From positions 1-10,008 of the forward strand of contig JAQBNV010000004.1 of assembly GCA_028288395.1 (NCBI GenBank): a DNA stretch of 10,008 nucleotides, given 5' to 3'. Source of the DNA: Adhaeribacter sp. (GTDB lineage: Bacteria > Bacteroidota > Bacteroidia > Cytophagales > Hymenobacteraceae). Within the stretch, counting starts at the first letter, position 1, and each line of letters opens with the position of its first letter. Positions 1 to 7,427 of the stretch are shown here, one piece after another. A program made the translations under genes and the position numbers. Under the pieces are notes generated by a model that saw only the letters and a program-made list of their open reading frames with translations, did no database searches and was not told where the DNA came from.

Positions 1-1380
1 CAACAAGTTAAACTCCTCGTTTTCGTACACTACTTTTTTCTTTAAACCATAACAGTTCAAAGGCTTTCCGCGCAAACTAAAAACCGCTTCCGTATCTACA
101 TTACGCGATTTAGTAATTGATCCGCTGGCCGAGTCTCCTTCGGTAATAAACAATGTCGAAACCAGGTGTTTTTCGTTTTGCTCATTCGTAAAATGTACCC
201 GGCAATCGCGCAACTTTTTATTGTGCAGATTAGCTTTTTTAGCGCGCTGGTTAGCCAGTTTTTTTATACCGGCCATATCTTTGCGTTCCCGTTCGCTTTG
301 CTCAATGCGCCGTTTCATGGCGTCCCAAACTGCCGGGTTTTGCCGCAGGTAATTATCCAGGTGCTCTTTTACAAAGTCGTTGATGTATCCCCGCACCGTG
401 GGGCTATCGGGCCCCATGAGCAAAGAACCTAATTTGGTTTTGGTTTGGGATTCAAAAACCGGCTCCTGCACCCGCACACTTATGGCTGCAATAATGGATG
501 ACCGGACGTCGGAAGCTTCGTAATCTTTTTTGGCAATTTCTTTTACGGTTTTCACTATGGCCTCCCGGAAAGCGGCTAAATGGGTACCACCCTGCGTGGT
601 ATACTGGCCGTTCACGAAAGAATAATATTCTTCGCCGTATTCATCGCCGTGGGTTAAGGCAATTTCAATATCTTCGCCCCGCAAATGAATAATAGGGTAG
701 CGCAACGCTTCCACATCGGTTTTATGCGAGATTAAATCTTTAAGGCCGTGCTCAGAAAAATATTTGGTACCATTGAAATTAACCGTTAAGCCGGCGTTCA
801 GGTAAACATAATACCTGATCTGGTTTTCGATATACTCCGGGATAAACCGATAATTCTTGAAAATGGTATCGTCCGGCACAAAGTTTATTAATGTACCGTT
901 GCGTTGCGAAGTTTCGGTAATCGGATGGTCCTGAATCAGTTCTCCCCGTTCAAATTCGGCTGTTTTCACTTGGCCGTCGCGAATAGATTGCACTTTGAAA
1001 TAACTAGCCAGGGCGTTGGTGGCTTTGGTACCTACCCCATTTAAGCCAACCGACTTCTGGAAAGCTTTGCTATCGTATTTACCGCCGGTGTTTATCTTAC
1101 TAACGCAATCAATAACTTTGCCCAGCGGAATGCCCCGCCCGTAATCGCGTACCTGTACTTTATGATCGGAAATTTTTATTTCAATGGTTTTGCCATTGCC
1201 CATCACGTACTCGTCGATGGAGTTGTCAATTATTTCTTTAACTAAGATATAAATACCGTCGTCCTGCGAGGAACCATCGCCGAGCTTCCCAATGTACATT
1301 CCCGGTCTTAAACGGATGTGTTCGCGCCAATCCAGGGAACGGATACTGTCTTCGGTATAAGCATTATTTGTTTCTGCCAT
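1..1380 (-). CDS. parE: DNA topoisomerase IV subunit B (ParE), 3' end cut by window edge
   Basis: ATPase subunit of the type IIA topoisomerase that, with ParC, decatenates and relaxes DNA after replication. The reading frame is open for 460 codons from the ATG at 1380 to the window edge, about three quarters of a usual ParE. Visible are the GHKL ATPase residues (Glu49 and Asn53 in [11 protein letters not shown]), DYGRGIP at 79-85, the nucleotide-binding loop GLNGVGTKA at 112-120, the transducer region, and the start of the TOPRIM domain with EGDSASG at 414-420 followed by LRGKPLN. The N-terminus [20 protein letters not shown] with [11 protein letters not shown] is the form I know from Bacteroidetes ParE. 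GyrB of this phylum starts differently, with an ADSIQVLEGLEAVRKRP-like segment, so I call ParE rather than GyrB. The missing part is the rest of TOPRIM. The gene is transcribed divergently from the AI-2E transporter; parC may lie beyond the left edge. Confidence 0.95.
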   Translation of the reverse strand, partial: MAETNNAYTEDSIRSLDWREHIRLRPGMYIGKLGDGSSQDDGIYILVKEIIDNSIDEYVMGNGKTIEIKISDHKVQVRDYGRGIPLGKVIDCVSKINTGGKYDSKAFQKSVGLNGVGTKATNALASYFKVQSIRDGQVKTAEFERGELIQDHPITETSQRNGTLINFVPDDTIFKNYRFIPEYIENQIRYYVYLNAGLTVNFNGTKYFSEHGLKDLISHKTDVEALRYPIIHLRGEDIEIALTHGDEYGEEYYSFVNGQYTTQGGTHLAAFREAIVKTVKEIAKKDYEASDVRSSIIAAISVRVQEPVFESQTKTKLGSLLMGPDSPTVRGYINDFVKEHLDNYLRQNPAVWDAMKRRIEQSERERKDMAGIKKLANQRAKKANLHNKKLRDCRVHFTNEQNEKHLVSTLFITEGDSASGSITKSRNVDTEAVFSLRGKPLNCYGLKKKVVYENEEFNLL

Positions 1381-1705
1381 TCTTTAAAGAAGCGGTAAAT
1401 TTTTAATAAAATAAGATTAAAGGTAAAAATAAAATCTGAGAAGAAAAACCAGCTCAGACACTAGCCTAGTGGGTTGTAAGTAGAATTTTACATAAAAAAT
1501 AATTAAAAACAGACATCTTTATTCTGGTTTATAAGTAACCAATCTGAAACAGAACAGGTTCAATCAAAAGCTATTTTAATTGGCTTTTTTGCTAATTTAA
1601 AACGCATAAATATATGCAATTATATTTTTTTATATTTAGGAATATTTTCATTCAACCCAAACTTTAAAATAAAAGCTAAGCAAAGCCGCCTCTACCTATA
1701 TAACT
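1381..1705. other. Divergent AT-rich intergenic region (parE / AI-2E transporter)
   Basis: This 325-base spacer must hold promoters for both flanking genes, and I see no ORF or RNA gene in it. On the minus strand, TACCTTTA (1425 to 1418) matches 7 of 8 bases of the Bacteroidetes -7 consensus TAnnTTTG and would give parE a leader of about 30 nt. I see no good -33 element, so this stays weak. Other structures are a perfect odd palindrome ACTAGCCTAGT (1460-1470), a short GCATA/TATGC inverted repeat (1604-1617), and AAAAGC paired with GCTTTT followed by more T (1566-1590), which resembles a weak terminator but has no gene upstream on that strand. The stretch before the ATG at 1706 is almost pure A/T (about 1605-1640) and shows no Shine-Dalgarno sequence. 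Confidence 0.5.
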
Positions 1706-2833
1706 ATGGAACTAAAATTACCTGATTACCTGAAGCATACCATTATCTTACTGGGGCTTATTCTGCTGTTGTACCTGCTCCAGATGTTTCAGTCTTTTCT
1801 CATTCCTATACTTTTCTCAGGATTATTTGCTTTGCTGCTGCTGCCTATTTCCGAACGCCTGGAGCGCCGCATGCCCCGTTCTTTAGCCATTATAACCAGC
1901 CTGATTTTAATTGTCCTGGTGCTGGGCTTATTAATTTACCTGCTTTCGATGCAGATTGCAAGCTTTTCGGAAGACATGAAAAATATTACGGACAAGCTGC
2001 TGGTTTTTATAAATAAAATTCAAGAGTTCCTGTTCCAAAAGTTTGGGATTAAGCCCACAAGTAAAAACGAATTATTGAGCAAAAATTTAACTACCCTGCA
2101 GCAAACCGGCACGCGTTTTCTGGGCAGTACCATTTCTATTACCACCGGTGCCTTTACCGTAATTACCCTGGTACCGATTTATATATTTTGTATGCTCTAT
2201 TACCGCGATCACTTTCGCCGGTTTATTTTCCAATGCATTTCCCGCGATAAGCGCGATGCCTTTATGGCAACTATGGATAGTATTCAAAAGGTAGTAGAAA
2301 GTTATATTACTGGTTTAATGATTGTAATCGTAATTGTTGCTATCCTAAACACCATTGGCCTGATGTTTATGGGTGTGCCGTACGCTATTTTTTTTGGCGC
2401 CTTTGCCTCAGTTTTAACCATTATTCCCTACATCGGTATATTAATAGGCGCGTTATTGCCGGCTACTTATGTCTTAATTCATACTGGTTCGTTTTTGAAT
2501 GCGGTAATTGTAGTAGGTATTTTTGCTTTCGTGCAGTTTCTGGAAGGAAATTTTATTACGCCTAATATTACTGGTTCCAAGGTAAGTATCAATCCGTTTG
2601 CCGCCATTCTGGCTCTTATTCTGGGAGGCGAAATTTGGGGAGCGGCCGGTATGATCTTATCAATACCGGTGATAGCAATTCTTAAAGTAGTTTTTGATGC
2701 ATCGGAACCTTTAAGGCCCCTGGGGTATTTACTCGGCGATGTAAATCATGGGCATCCCTCCAAGCCCGGCTTTTTTTACAAACTGGTGCAACGGATAAAA
2801 GCAGGATTTGGAATTAAATCGAAGGACGTCTGA
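1706..2833 (+). CDS. AI-2E family transporter (PF01594, formerly UPF0118)
   Basis: Polytopic inner-membrane protein of 375 residues, the usual length for the family. Members have been described as autoinducer-2 exporters (TqsA), the PerM/YdiK group, or Na+(Li+)/H+ antiporters, so the substrate cannot be read from sequence. Hydrophobic segments lie at about 11-28, 31-48, 59-82, 145-165, 201-223, 226-258, 262-280 and 297-330. A soluble amphipathic loop sits at about 84-140, as is typical. Family hallmarks are the conserved IPYIG (240-244), EGNFITPNITG (280-290) and GGEIWGAAGMILSIPV (307-322). The C-terminal tail (331-375) is hydrophilic and basic. The ATG at 1706 gives a short cytoplasmic N-terminus before the first segment; no Shine-Dalgarno is visible. 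The next gene follows 127 bases downstream on the same strand with no terminator between, so co-transcription is possible. Confidence 0.9.
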   Translation: MELKLPDYLKHTIILLGLILLLYLLQMFQSFLIPILFSGLFALLLLPISERLERRMPRSLAIITSLILIVLVLGLLIYLLSMQIASFSEDMKNITDKLLVFINKIQEFLFQKFGIKPTSKNELLSKNLTTLQQTGTRFLGSTISITTGAFTVITLVPIYIFCMLYYRDHFRRFIFQCISRDKRDAFMATMDSIQKVVESYITGLMIVIVIVAILNTIGLMFMGVPYAIFFGAFASVLTIIPYIGILIGALLPATYVLIHTGSFLNAVIVVGIFAFVQFLEGNFITPNITGSKVSINPFAAILALILGGEIWGAAGMILSIPVIAILKVVFDASEPLRPLGYLLGDVNHGHPSKPGFFYKLVQRIKAGFGIKSKDV

Positions 2834-2960
2834 TCTACGCCTGGTGCAACCGGCCTTGCAACCTTAAGATTATGAATGCGGTATAAAGTTAAACCCTGTT
2901 CCGGAGTATTCTTTCCGTAATAGGCGCAAGCCTCAACCAAAACCTAAAAGCGAAAAAACA

Positions 2961-3434
2961 ATGGAATCGAATTTTGAAGATAAATTATTCAGAACAGTAA
3001 ACGACCTGGTAGAAACCAGCAAAGACGGCATGAAAGGATACGAAACCGCCGCCGAAAATATAGAAAATCCGCAGATAAAATCAGAGTTGAGCCGGCTTGC
3101 GCAGCAACGGGCATCTTTTGTAAATGAACTGGAAACCCAGGCCCACCCGTATGGGGTGACCACCAGAAATGATAATACCGTGGAAGGAACCGTAATGGAA
3201 GCCGCCAGCGCCGTACACCGGGGTTGGATTAATTTAAAATCGGCCATATCGGGCAATAGCAGCGATGCGATTTTAAACGAATGTGAAAACGGCGATGCCG
3301 CAGCCCTTAAAACGTACGAACAAGCGTTGGAAGTTCAGGATTTACCATCTGACCTGCGCAGTTTAATAGAACGGCAACACCACGATATTCTGGAAGCAAA
3401 AAACCGGATTACTACTTTAAAAAGTAATTTTTAA
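2961..3434 (+). CDS. PA2169-type four-helix-bundle protein (DUF2383, ferritin-like)
   Basis: Cytoplasmic 157-residue protein with no signal peptide or membrane segment. Sequence and length fit the DUF2383/PA2169 family (PF09537), a ferritin-like four-helix bundle of unknown biochemical role. Long charged helices are apparent at about 3-34, 36-62, 75-97 and 101-123, with a last helix at about 130-155. The conserved features I recognise are GYETAAE (26-32), the HRGW turn (86-89), NECENGD (106-112) followed by TYEQAL (118-123), then LP and the ERQHHDI motif (137-143). Glu27, Glu107, Glu120, Glu137 and His140 are candidate metal ligands by analogy with ferritin-like folds, not by evidence here. 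Relatives often occur among general-stress genes. It lies 127 bases after the AI-2E transporter and is closed by a strong terminator, so it could be the second gene of a two-gene unit or have its own promoter. Confidence 0.85.
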   Translation: MESNFEDKLFRTVNDLVETSKDGMKGYETAAENIENPQIKSELSRLAQQRASFVNELETQAHPYGVTTRNDNTVEGTVMEAASAVHRGWINLKSAISGNSSDAILNECENGDAAALKTYEQALEVQDLPSDLRSLIERQHHDILEAKNRITTLKSNF

Positions 3435-3459
3435 AATTTTATAGTTTAGTGTTTGTTAG

Positions 3460-3491
3460 AAAAAAAGCAGCTGCAAAAGCTGCTTTTTTTT
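3460..3491 (+). terminator. Rho-independent terminator after the DUF2383 gene
   Basis: A perfect 13-bp stem is formed by AAAAAAAGCAGCT (3460-3472) and AGCTGCTTTTTTT (3478-3490), with loop GCAAA and an 8-T run ending at 3491. It starts 26 bases after the DUF2383 stop codon and separates that gene from the exonuclease fusion. The matching A-run on the 5' side means it could also work on the minus strand, but no minus-strand gene reads into it. Confidence 0.9.
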
Positions 3492-3704
3492 ATTTTATAA
3501 AGCAGGTAAGAGATTAATATTGATTTTCCCCCTATGCGCATTCAGTAATATTTCCATTGCTTTTATTCCCAATAGTTTTTATTTTAAATAATAGTTTGTA
3601 AATAAACGAAATATTTCAAAATTACTAACTATATTAGTATTAACTAACCACTTGAAACGTAAAGTATATTTTTTTGGTTAAGAAGCAGGGCCAGCTATCC
3701 GGCC

Positions 3705-3709
3705 GGAAG
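3705..3709 (+). promoter_or_regulatory. Possible Shine-Dalgarno (GGAAG) before a TTG start
   Basis: GGAAG lies 7 bases before the TTG at 3717. The other starts in this window have no clear Shine-Dalgarno, so its presence here supports initiation at TTG 3717. A second in-frame TTG at 3738 has no such site, but it would give the family-typical beginning MYAIIDIETTGG. The frame is closed upstream by TAA at 3660-3662, and no ATG or GTG lies between that stop and 3738. Confidence 0.4.
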
Positions 3710-3716
3710 TATATAC

Positions 3717-5135
3717 TTGCCTTTAAATATATTTGAATTGTACGCTATAATAGATATCGAAACTACCGGTGGTCAACCTGCCCAGGATAAGATTACCGAA
3801 ATTGCCATTTTTATACACGATGGCCAGCAAATAGTTGATAAATTTCATACCCTGATAAACCCGCAGCGGTCTATACCTTATTTTATTACCCAACTTACCG
3901 GCATTACCGATGAAATGGTGAAAGAAGCGCCAAAGTTTCATGAAGTGGCGAAGGAGATTGTGCAGTTTACCGAAGGTAAAATATTTGTAGCCCACAACGT
4001 GCGTTTCGATTACTCTTTTGTAAAAAAAGAATTCGGCGATTTGGGCTATAATTACCAGCGCAAAACCCTGTGTACTGTGCGTTTAAGTCGTTCGCTTATA
4101 CCGGGCCTTCCCTCTTATAGCCTGGGCAAGCTCTGCAAAAGCATTGATATTGAATTAAATATGCGGCACCGCGCCATCGGTGATGCCCAGGCCACGGCTA
4201 TTTTATTCGACCGGTTGCTTAAAATAAACCAACCCGCTATTGATGCTACCCCGGATGCGCTGGAAAATAATAAAAAAGTTATCTCTTCGGCAGTAAAAAC
4301 GTCCTTACTCCCCCCGCAGATTTCGCGTGAACAAGTAGATGCCTTACCCGACAAAGCCGGCGTTTATTATTTTTACGACAGTGAAGGCGAGGTAATATAC
4401 GTAGGCAAAAGTATTAATATCCGCAAACGCATTATTCAGCACTTTAATATTGATTATAAAAGCAAAAAATCGCTGGAGTTTAAAAACCGGATTGCCGAAA
4501 TTACTTACGAACTAACTGGCAGCGAGCTGGTGGCGCTTTTGTATGAGTCCGATGAAATTAAAAGATTAAAGCCCCAGTATAACCGGCAGCAGCGCCGCAG
4601 CGTGTTTAACTCAGGAATTTATCTTTCCATTGATTTGAACGGTTACAAACGGTTGTCTTATGAAAAGGTAAGCAGCGACCGAATTCCGCTTATTGCATTA
4701 TCCAGTCATCATAAATCCAAAAGTTTCTTGTTTCACAAGGTCGAGAAATTTAACCTTTGTCAGAAAATGTGCAGCCTCTATAAATCTAATGGCGCCTGCT
4801 TTGAATACCAGGTTCATCATTGCAAAGGAGCCTGCGTGGGTAAAGAAACGCCCGAAATATACAATGCGCGCGTAGATGCCGCCATCGAATCGTTTAGTTT
4901 TGAGCACGAAAATTTTGTACTGATTGGTAAAGGGCGCAATCCGGAGGAAAAAACAGTTGTTTGCGTAGAAAACGGCCATTATTTAGGATTTGGCTTTATT
5001 GATGAATCATTTGCCGCCCATGATTTCGAAGATTTTAAAAACGTCATTAAACGATACCACGACAACAAAGATGTGCAGCAAATTATCCGGGGCTACATGC
5101 GGACAAACATGCGTGATAAACTGCTGGTTTTCTAA
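3717..5135 (+). CDS. DEDDh exonuclease fused to UvrC/Cho-like GIY-YIG nuclease
   Basis: Two-nuclease fusion of 472 residues, predicted cytoplasmic and acting on DNA. Residues ~9-170 form a DnaQ/epsilon-type 3'-5' exonuclease with all DEDDh residues: Asp13 and Glu15 in DIETTGG, Asp98 in HNVRFDYSF, and His151 and Asp156 in HRAIGDA. Residues ~205-290 are a GIY-YIG domain as in UvrC and Cho: GVY at 215-217, YVGKS at 228-232, Arg236 or Arg238, Glu277 in LLYESDEIK, and PQYN at 286-289. Next comes a cysteine cluster C-x3-C-x8-C-x7-C-x3-C (348, 352, 361, 369, 373), matching the UvrC region reported to bind an Fe-S cluster. UvrC's UvrB-binding, RNase H-like and helix-hairpin-helix parts are missing, so one incision activity is expected, not dual incision. 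The architecture is known elsewhere (mycobacterial Rv2191-like proteins). DNA repair is a plausible role but not shown. The gene is monocistronic between the 3460 terminator and a long spacer. The start is TTG, at 3717 or 3738. Confidence 0.9.
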   Translation: MPLNIFELYAIIDIETTGGQPAQDKITEIAIFIHDGQQIVDKFHTLINPQRSIPYFITQLTGITDEMVKEAPKFHEVAKEIVQFTEGKIFVAHNVRFDYSFVKKEFGDLGYNYQRKTLCTVRLSRSLIPGLPSYSLGKLCKSIDIELNMRHRAIGDAQATAILFDRLLKINQPAIDATPDALENNKKVISSAVKTSLLPPQISREQVDALPDKAGVYYFYDSEGEVIYVGKSINIRKRIIQHFNIDYKSKKSLEFKNRIAEITYELTGSELVALLYESDEIKRLKPQYNRQQRRSVFNSGIYLSIDLNGYKRLSYEKVSSDRIPLIALSSHHKSKSFLFHKVEKFNLCQKMCSLYKSNGACFEYQVHHCKGACVGKETPEIYNARVDAAIESFSFEHENFVLIGKGRNPEEKTVVCVENGHYLGFGFIDESFAAHDFEDFKNVIKRYHDNKDVQQIIRGYMRTNMRDKLLVF

Positions 5136-5176
5136 CCTTATTTTAGAATAAATCAAACTTCAGTAGTGCTATTTTT

Positions 5177-5207
5177 CCAGCGCTGGTTTTAGATTTATAA
5201 TCTAAAA
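5177..5207. repeat. Two abutting palindromes downstream of the exonuclease fusion
   Basis: CCAGCGCTGG (5177-5186) is a perfect 10-bp palindrome. Immediately after it comes a perfect 9-bp inverted repeat, TTTTAGATT and AATCTAAAA with a TAT loop (5187-5207). They begin 41 bases past the stop codon at 5135. The second repeat could fold as a hairpin in RNA, but it ends in A rather than T on both strands, so it is not a classic intrinsic terminator. It could be a protein-binding site or a 3' processing or stabilising hairpin. Confidence 0.45.
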
Positions 5208-5552
5208 TAAATAATCTAAGAAATTAGCAGCGTAAGCACTTGGCATTATTTAATTTACACTATATCTGCTTTAATCGCGTCTAGCATAGCTATTTTGTAG
5301 CTCATTTTAATATTATTGGCGGCGTAAGGCAGTAATCTCTTCATTTCTGCTCAAATATTTACCGGTAACCTAATATTTTACGGGCCATTCTCTACTGAAT
5401 CTTAACAGCTTTCGGATTGTCTGATCTTTCGGTCGTGTTAAAAAGAATAATCCATAGTCGTTTAAATTAGCTGTTTGTGCTTACCCTTGCTTCTGTTTTA
5501 CCCTAATATACGGTTCAATGGCTTTATGATGTACCTTGCACAGGTATCCATC

Positions 5553-5574
5553 AATATTGCTACCGTGCAATATT
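5553..5574. repeat. 8-bp inverted repeat in the long spacer
   Basis: AATATTGC (5553-5560) and GCAATATT (5567-5574) are perfect inverted copies with a TACCGT spacer. The site is 261 bases before the start of the lipoprotein gene. The symmetry suits an operator or small hairpin, but in AT-rich DNA a chance match is possible and no function can be assigned. Confidence 0.35.
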
Positions 5575-5834
5575 TAGAAGTAAATTACCAACCCAAAATA
5601 TTATTTTTACAACCGACTGCTTATTAGGTTTACACTTATGAATAATATAGAATATATTTTATACTTATTCCTTTAAATTACGTTTACTTAATATTTTAAA
5701 TTCTCCATTTAAATTTCTCTGAATTAAAATGGATCAAATCACCGGTATACAAAGGTAAAAGCTTTAAGCAAGATGGATAATTATAAATCAAAACAGTTAA
5801 AATAAGGCTAAAAGCCAATTTCAAAATTTCCTTC

Positions 5835-7313
5835 ATGTTGTATAAAATATTTGGTTTTACCTGCTTAATAATTTTGAGTAGCTGTGCCCGGCAAAATTAT
5901 TACCAGGAAGATTCACTTTACCAAGGTGGCAAGCCCGCCGCACTAAACCCGCCGGAACCAGGTTATGTTTGGGCAACCGCCGGCAAGCAATACCAGCGGA
6001 GCACCTTACACACCATGATATGGGGAAAGCACTACCGGGAGGTCTGGGCGGCACCGGTTCAGGCGGCCGTTTTAAACTTAGCTGAGGTGAAGGGCGGGTT
6101 AGTTCCTTCCGAAATGGGGGGAGGGCTCCAGACCACCAGTCTGGTGTTGTTAGATCCCGCCGGGCGCTCCTTTACCCTGCGTACCCTCGATAAAGATCCG
6201 TCGCAGTCTTTGTCGCCTTTTCTGCAAAAAACTTTTATTAGCAACCTGATGCGGGATCAGACATCGGCCATAAACCCCTACGGAGCCTTTACTATTCCGC
6301 CGATGGCGGATGCAACCCATATTTTTCATACCAATCCGCAGCTATATTATGTACCCACCAATGCCCCTTTTTTAGGTAATTACCAGAAAGCTTTTAGCGG
6401 AAAGCTGGTGATGCTGGAAGAAAAGTATGATAATAAAAGAGCCTTAACTCCTGCTTTCGGTGCAGCCACTAATGTAATAAATACAAAGGAGTTGAATAAT
6501 AGGATTAAAAACAGTGCCTGGCACAAAGTAGACCAGCTGGCTTTTGCCCGGGCCCGTTTATTTGATTTGCTAATCAGCGACTTCGACCGCCACGAAGGGC
6601 AATGGAATTGGGCCGAATATTTAACAAAACAAGGGGTCGCAGTTTATAAGCCAATACCAAAAGACCGGGATTACGCCTTTTACCAGTACGCCGATGGCGT
6701 AATTCCCTGGCTTCTGACCCGCCGGATATTGGTAGGCCATATCAAACCTTTTATTCATAATATTCCGGATGTAGGCGGGATTATTTATAAAGGCCGGGAG
6801 TTGGATGAACAGTTTTTAAACGAGCTTACCGCAGAAGAGTGGAACCGATTAGCCTTGTCGATGCAGGCCGAACTTACCCCGGCGGTAATCGGGGAAGCAA
6901 TTACCAGATTACCGGAATCACTTTACCACCTTACCGGTGCAAAAATTCAGGCGAAATTAAATAAGCGGGTGGCGCAATTGCCTCAGTTGGCGGCTGAATA
7001 TTACCAGTTATTAGCCCGGGAAGTGAAAATTGAAGGCTCTGATAACAGAGAAAAGTTTCTGGTGCAGCAGCACTCTAACAAAATAACTTCGGTAGCGGTA
7101 TTTACTTTACCCGCTAACAGCCAGGAAGAACCGATTCGATTGTATTACCGCGAATTTATTTATCCTGCTACCAAAAAAATAACACTTAAAGGTTCGGGAG
7201 GCAAAGATGAATTTGTGGTGCCAAAATCAACCAGGAAATATACCGAAATCATTATAAAAGCTGGTAATGACAAAGACTTAATAAAAACCGAACAACAAGT
7301 AAAAGCAAAATGA
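5835..7313 (+). CDS. Predicted lipoprotein with atypical kinase-like motifs
   Basis: A lipoprotein signal peptide is present: short basic start, hydrophobic core 5-14, lipobox LSSC with Cys17. The mature 476-residue protein should therefore be anchored in the envelope. I do not recognise a named family with a proven activity. Motifs in order suggest an atypical kinase fold: FTLRTLDKDPS (113-123), with Lys120 a candidate nucleotide-binding lysine; LFDLLISDFDRHEGQWNWA (242-260), resembling the DxDRHxxN catalytic loops of PI3/4-kinase-, HipA- and Fam20-like enzymes; and IPKDRDYAFYQYADG (274-288), where a metal-binding Asp is expected. The C-terminal part (~433-484: LYYREFIYPATKKITLKGSGGKDEF, then IIIKAGNDKD) looks like a small beta-rich module. 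From memory, similar segments occur inside longer Bacteroidetes proteins between a metallophosphoesterase and a BamA-like barrel; both flanks are absent here. Kinase activity is inference; a pseudokinase or binding role is equally possible. It faces topIB, with 114 bases and no clear terminator between. Confidence 0.7.
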   Translation: MLYKIFGFTCLIILSSCARQNYYQEDSLYQGGKPAALNPPEPGYVWATAGKQYQRSTLHTMIWGKHYREVWAAPVQAAVLNLAEVKGGLVPSEMGGGLQTTSLVLLDPAGRSFTLRTLDKDPSQSLSPFLQKTFISNLMRDQTSAINPYGAFTIPPMADATHIFHTNPQLYYVPTNAPFLGNYQKAFSGKLVMLEEKYDNKRALTPAFGAATNVINTKELNNRIKNSAWHKVDQLAFARARLFDLLISDFDRHEGQWNWAEYLTKQGVAVYKPIPKDRDYAFYQYADGVIPWLLTRRILVGHIKPFIHNIPDVGGIIYKGRELDEQFLNELTAEEWNRLALSMQAELTPAVIGEAITRLPESLYHLTGAKIQAKLNKRVAQLPQLAAEYYQLLAREVKIEGSDNREKFLVQQHSNKITSVAVFTLPANSQEEPIRLYYREFIYPATKKITLKGSGGKDEFVVPKSTRKYTEIIIKAGNDKDLIKTEQQVKAK

Positions 7314-7427
7314 ATACTGGTTACTACACCTAATGAATGAAAGTTATAAATATGTAAGGCCACAAAAATTTTTAAAGGGTAATATTCTGGTTTAAAGGGC
7401 AGCAGTCGACAAGCAATTGCCGTTCTG

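Larger units (their letters stand above)
5136..5834. other. Long AT-rich spacer without a convincing gene
   Basis: This 699-base stretch has no ORF of useful length on either strand and no recognisable RNA gene. It contains several short perfect palindromes: CCAGCGCTGG (5177-5186), TTTTAGATT-TAT-AATCTAAAA (5187-5207), TTACCGGTAA (5359-5368), TACCT/AGGTA (5532-5546) and AATATTGC/GCAATATT (5553-5574). On the minus strand, two short stretches read like protein fragments. One spans about 5370-5260 (a 29-codon ATG frame ending IKADIV). The other is a roughly 30-codon open stretch at about 5577-5485 ending RVKQKQG. Stops and frame breaks surround both, so they could be remnants of a decayed gene or chance. 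The promoter of the downstream lipoprotein gene must lie near the right end, but I find no clear Bacteroidetes consensus there. Confidence 0.5.

Noticed and set aside
166..692. Plus-strand ORFs of 88 and 64 codons
   Set aside because: They lie fully inside the long minus-strand parE frame, whose ATPase and TOPRIM motifs are unmistakable.
1566..1590. Terminator-like hairpin AAAAGC...GCTTTT plus T-run
   Set aside because: The stem is short and A/T-heavy, and no plus-strand gene ends upstream of it inside a sensible distance.
5750..5757. Perfect minus-strand TACCTTTG as a Bacteroidetes -7 promoter element
   Set aside because: No TTG/TTTG at the usual ~19-base spacing and no gene on the minus strand downstream of it.
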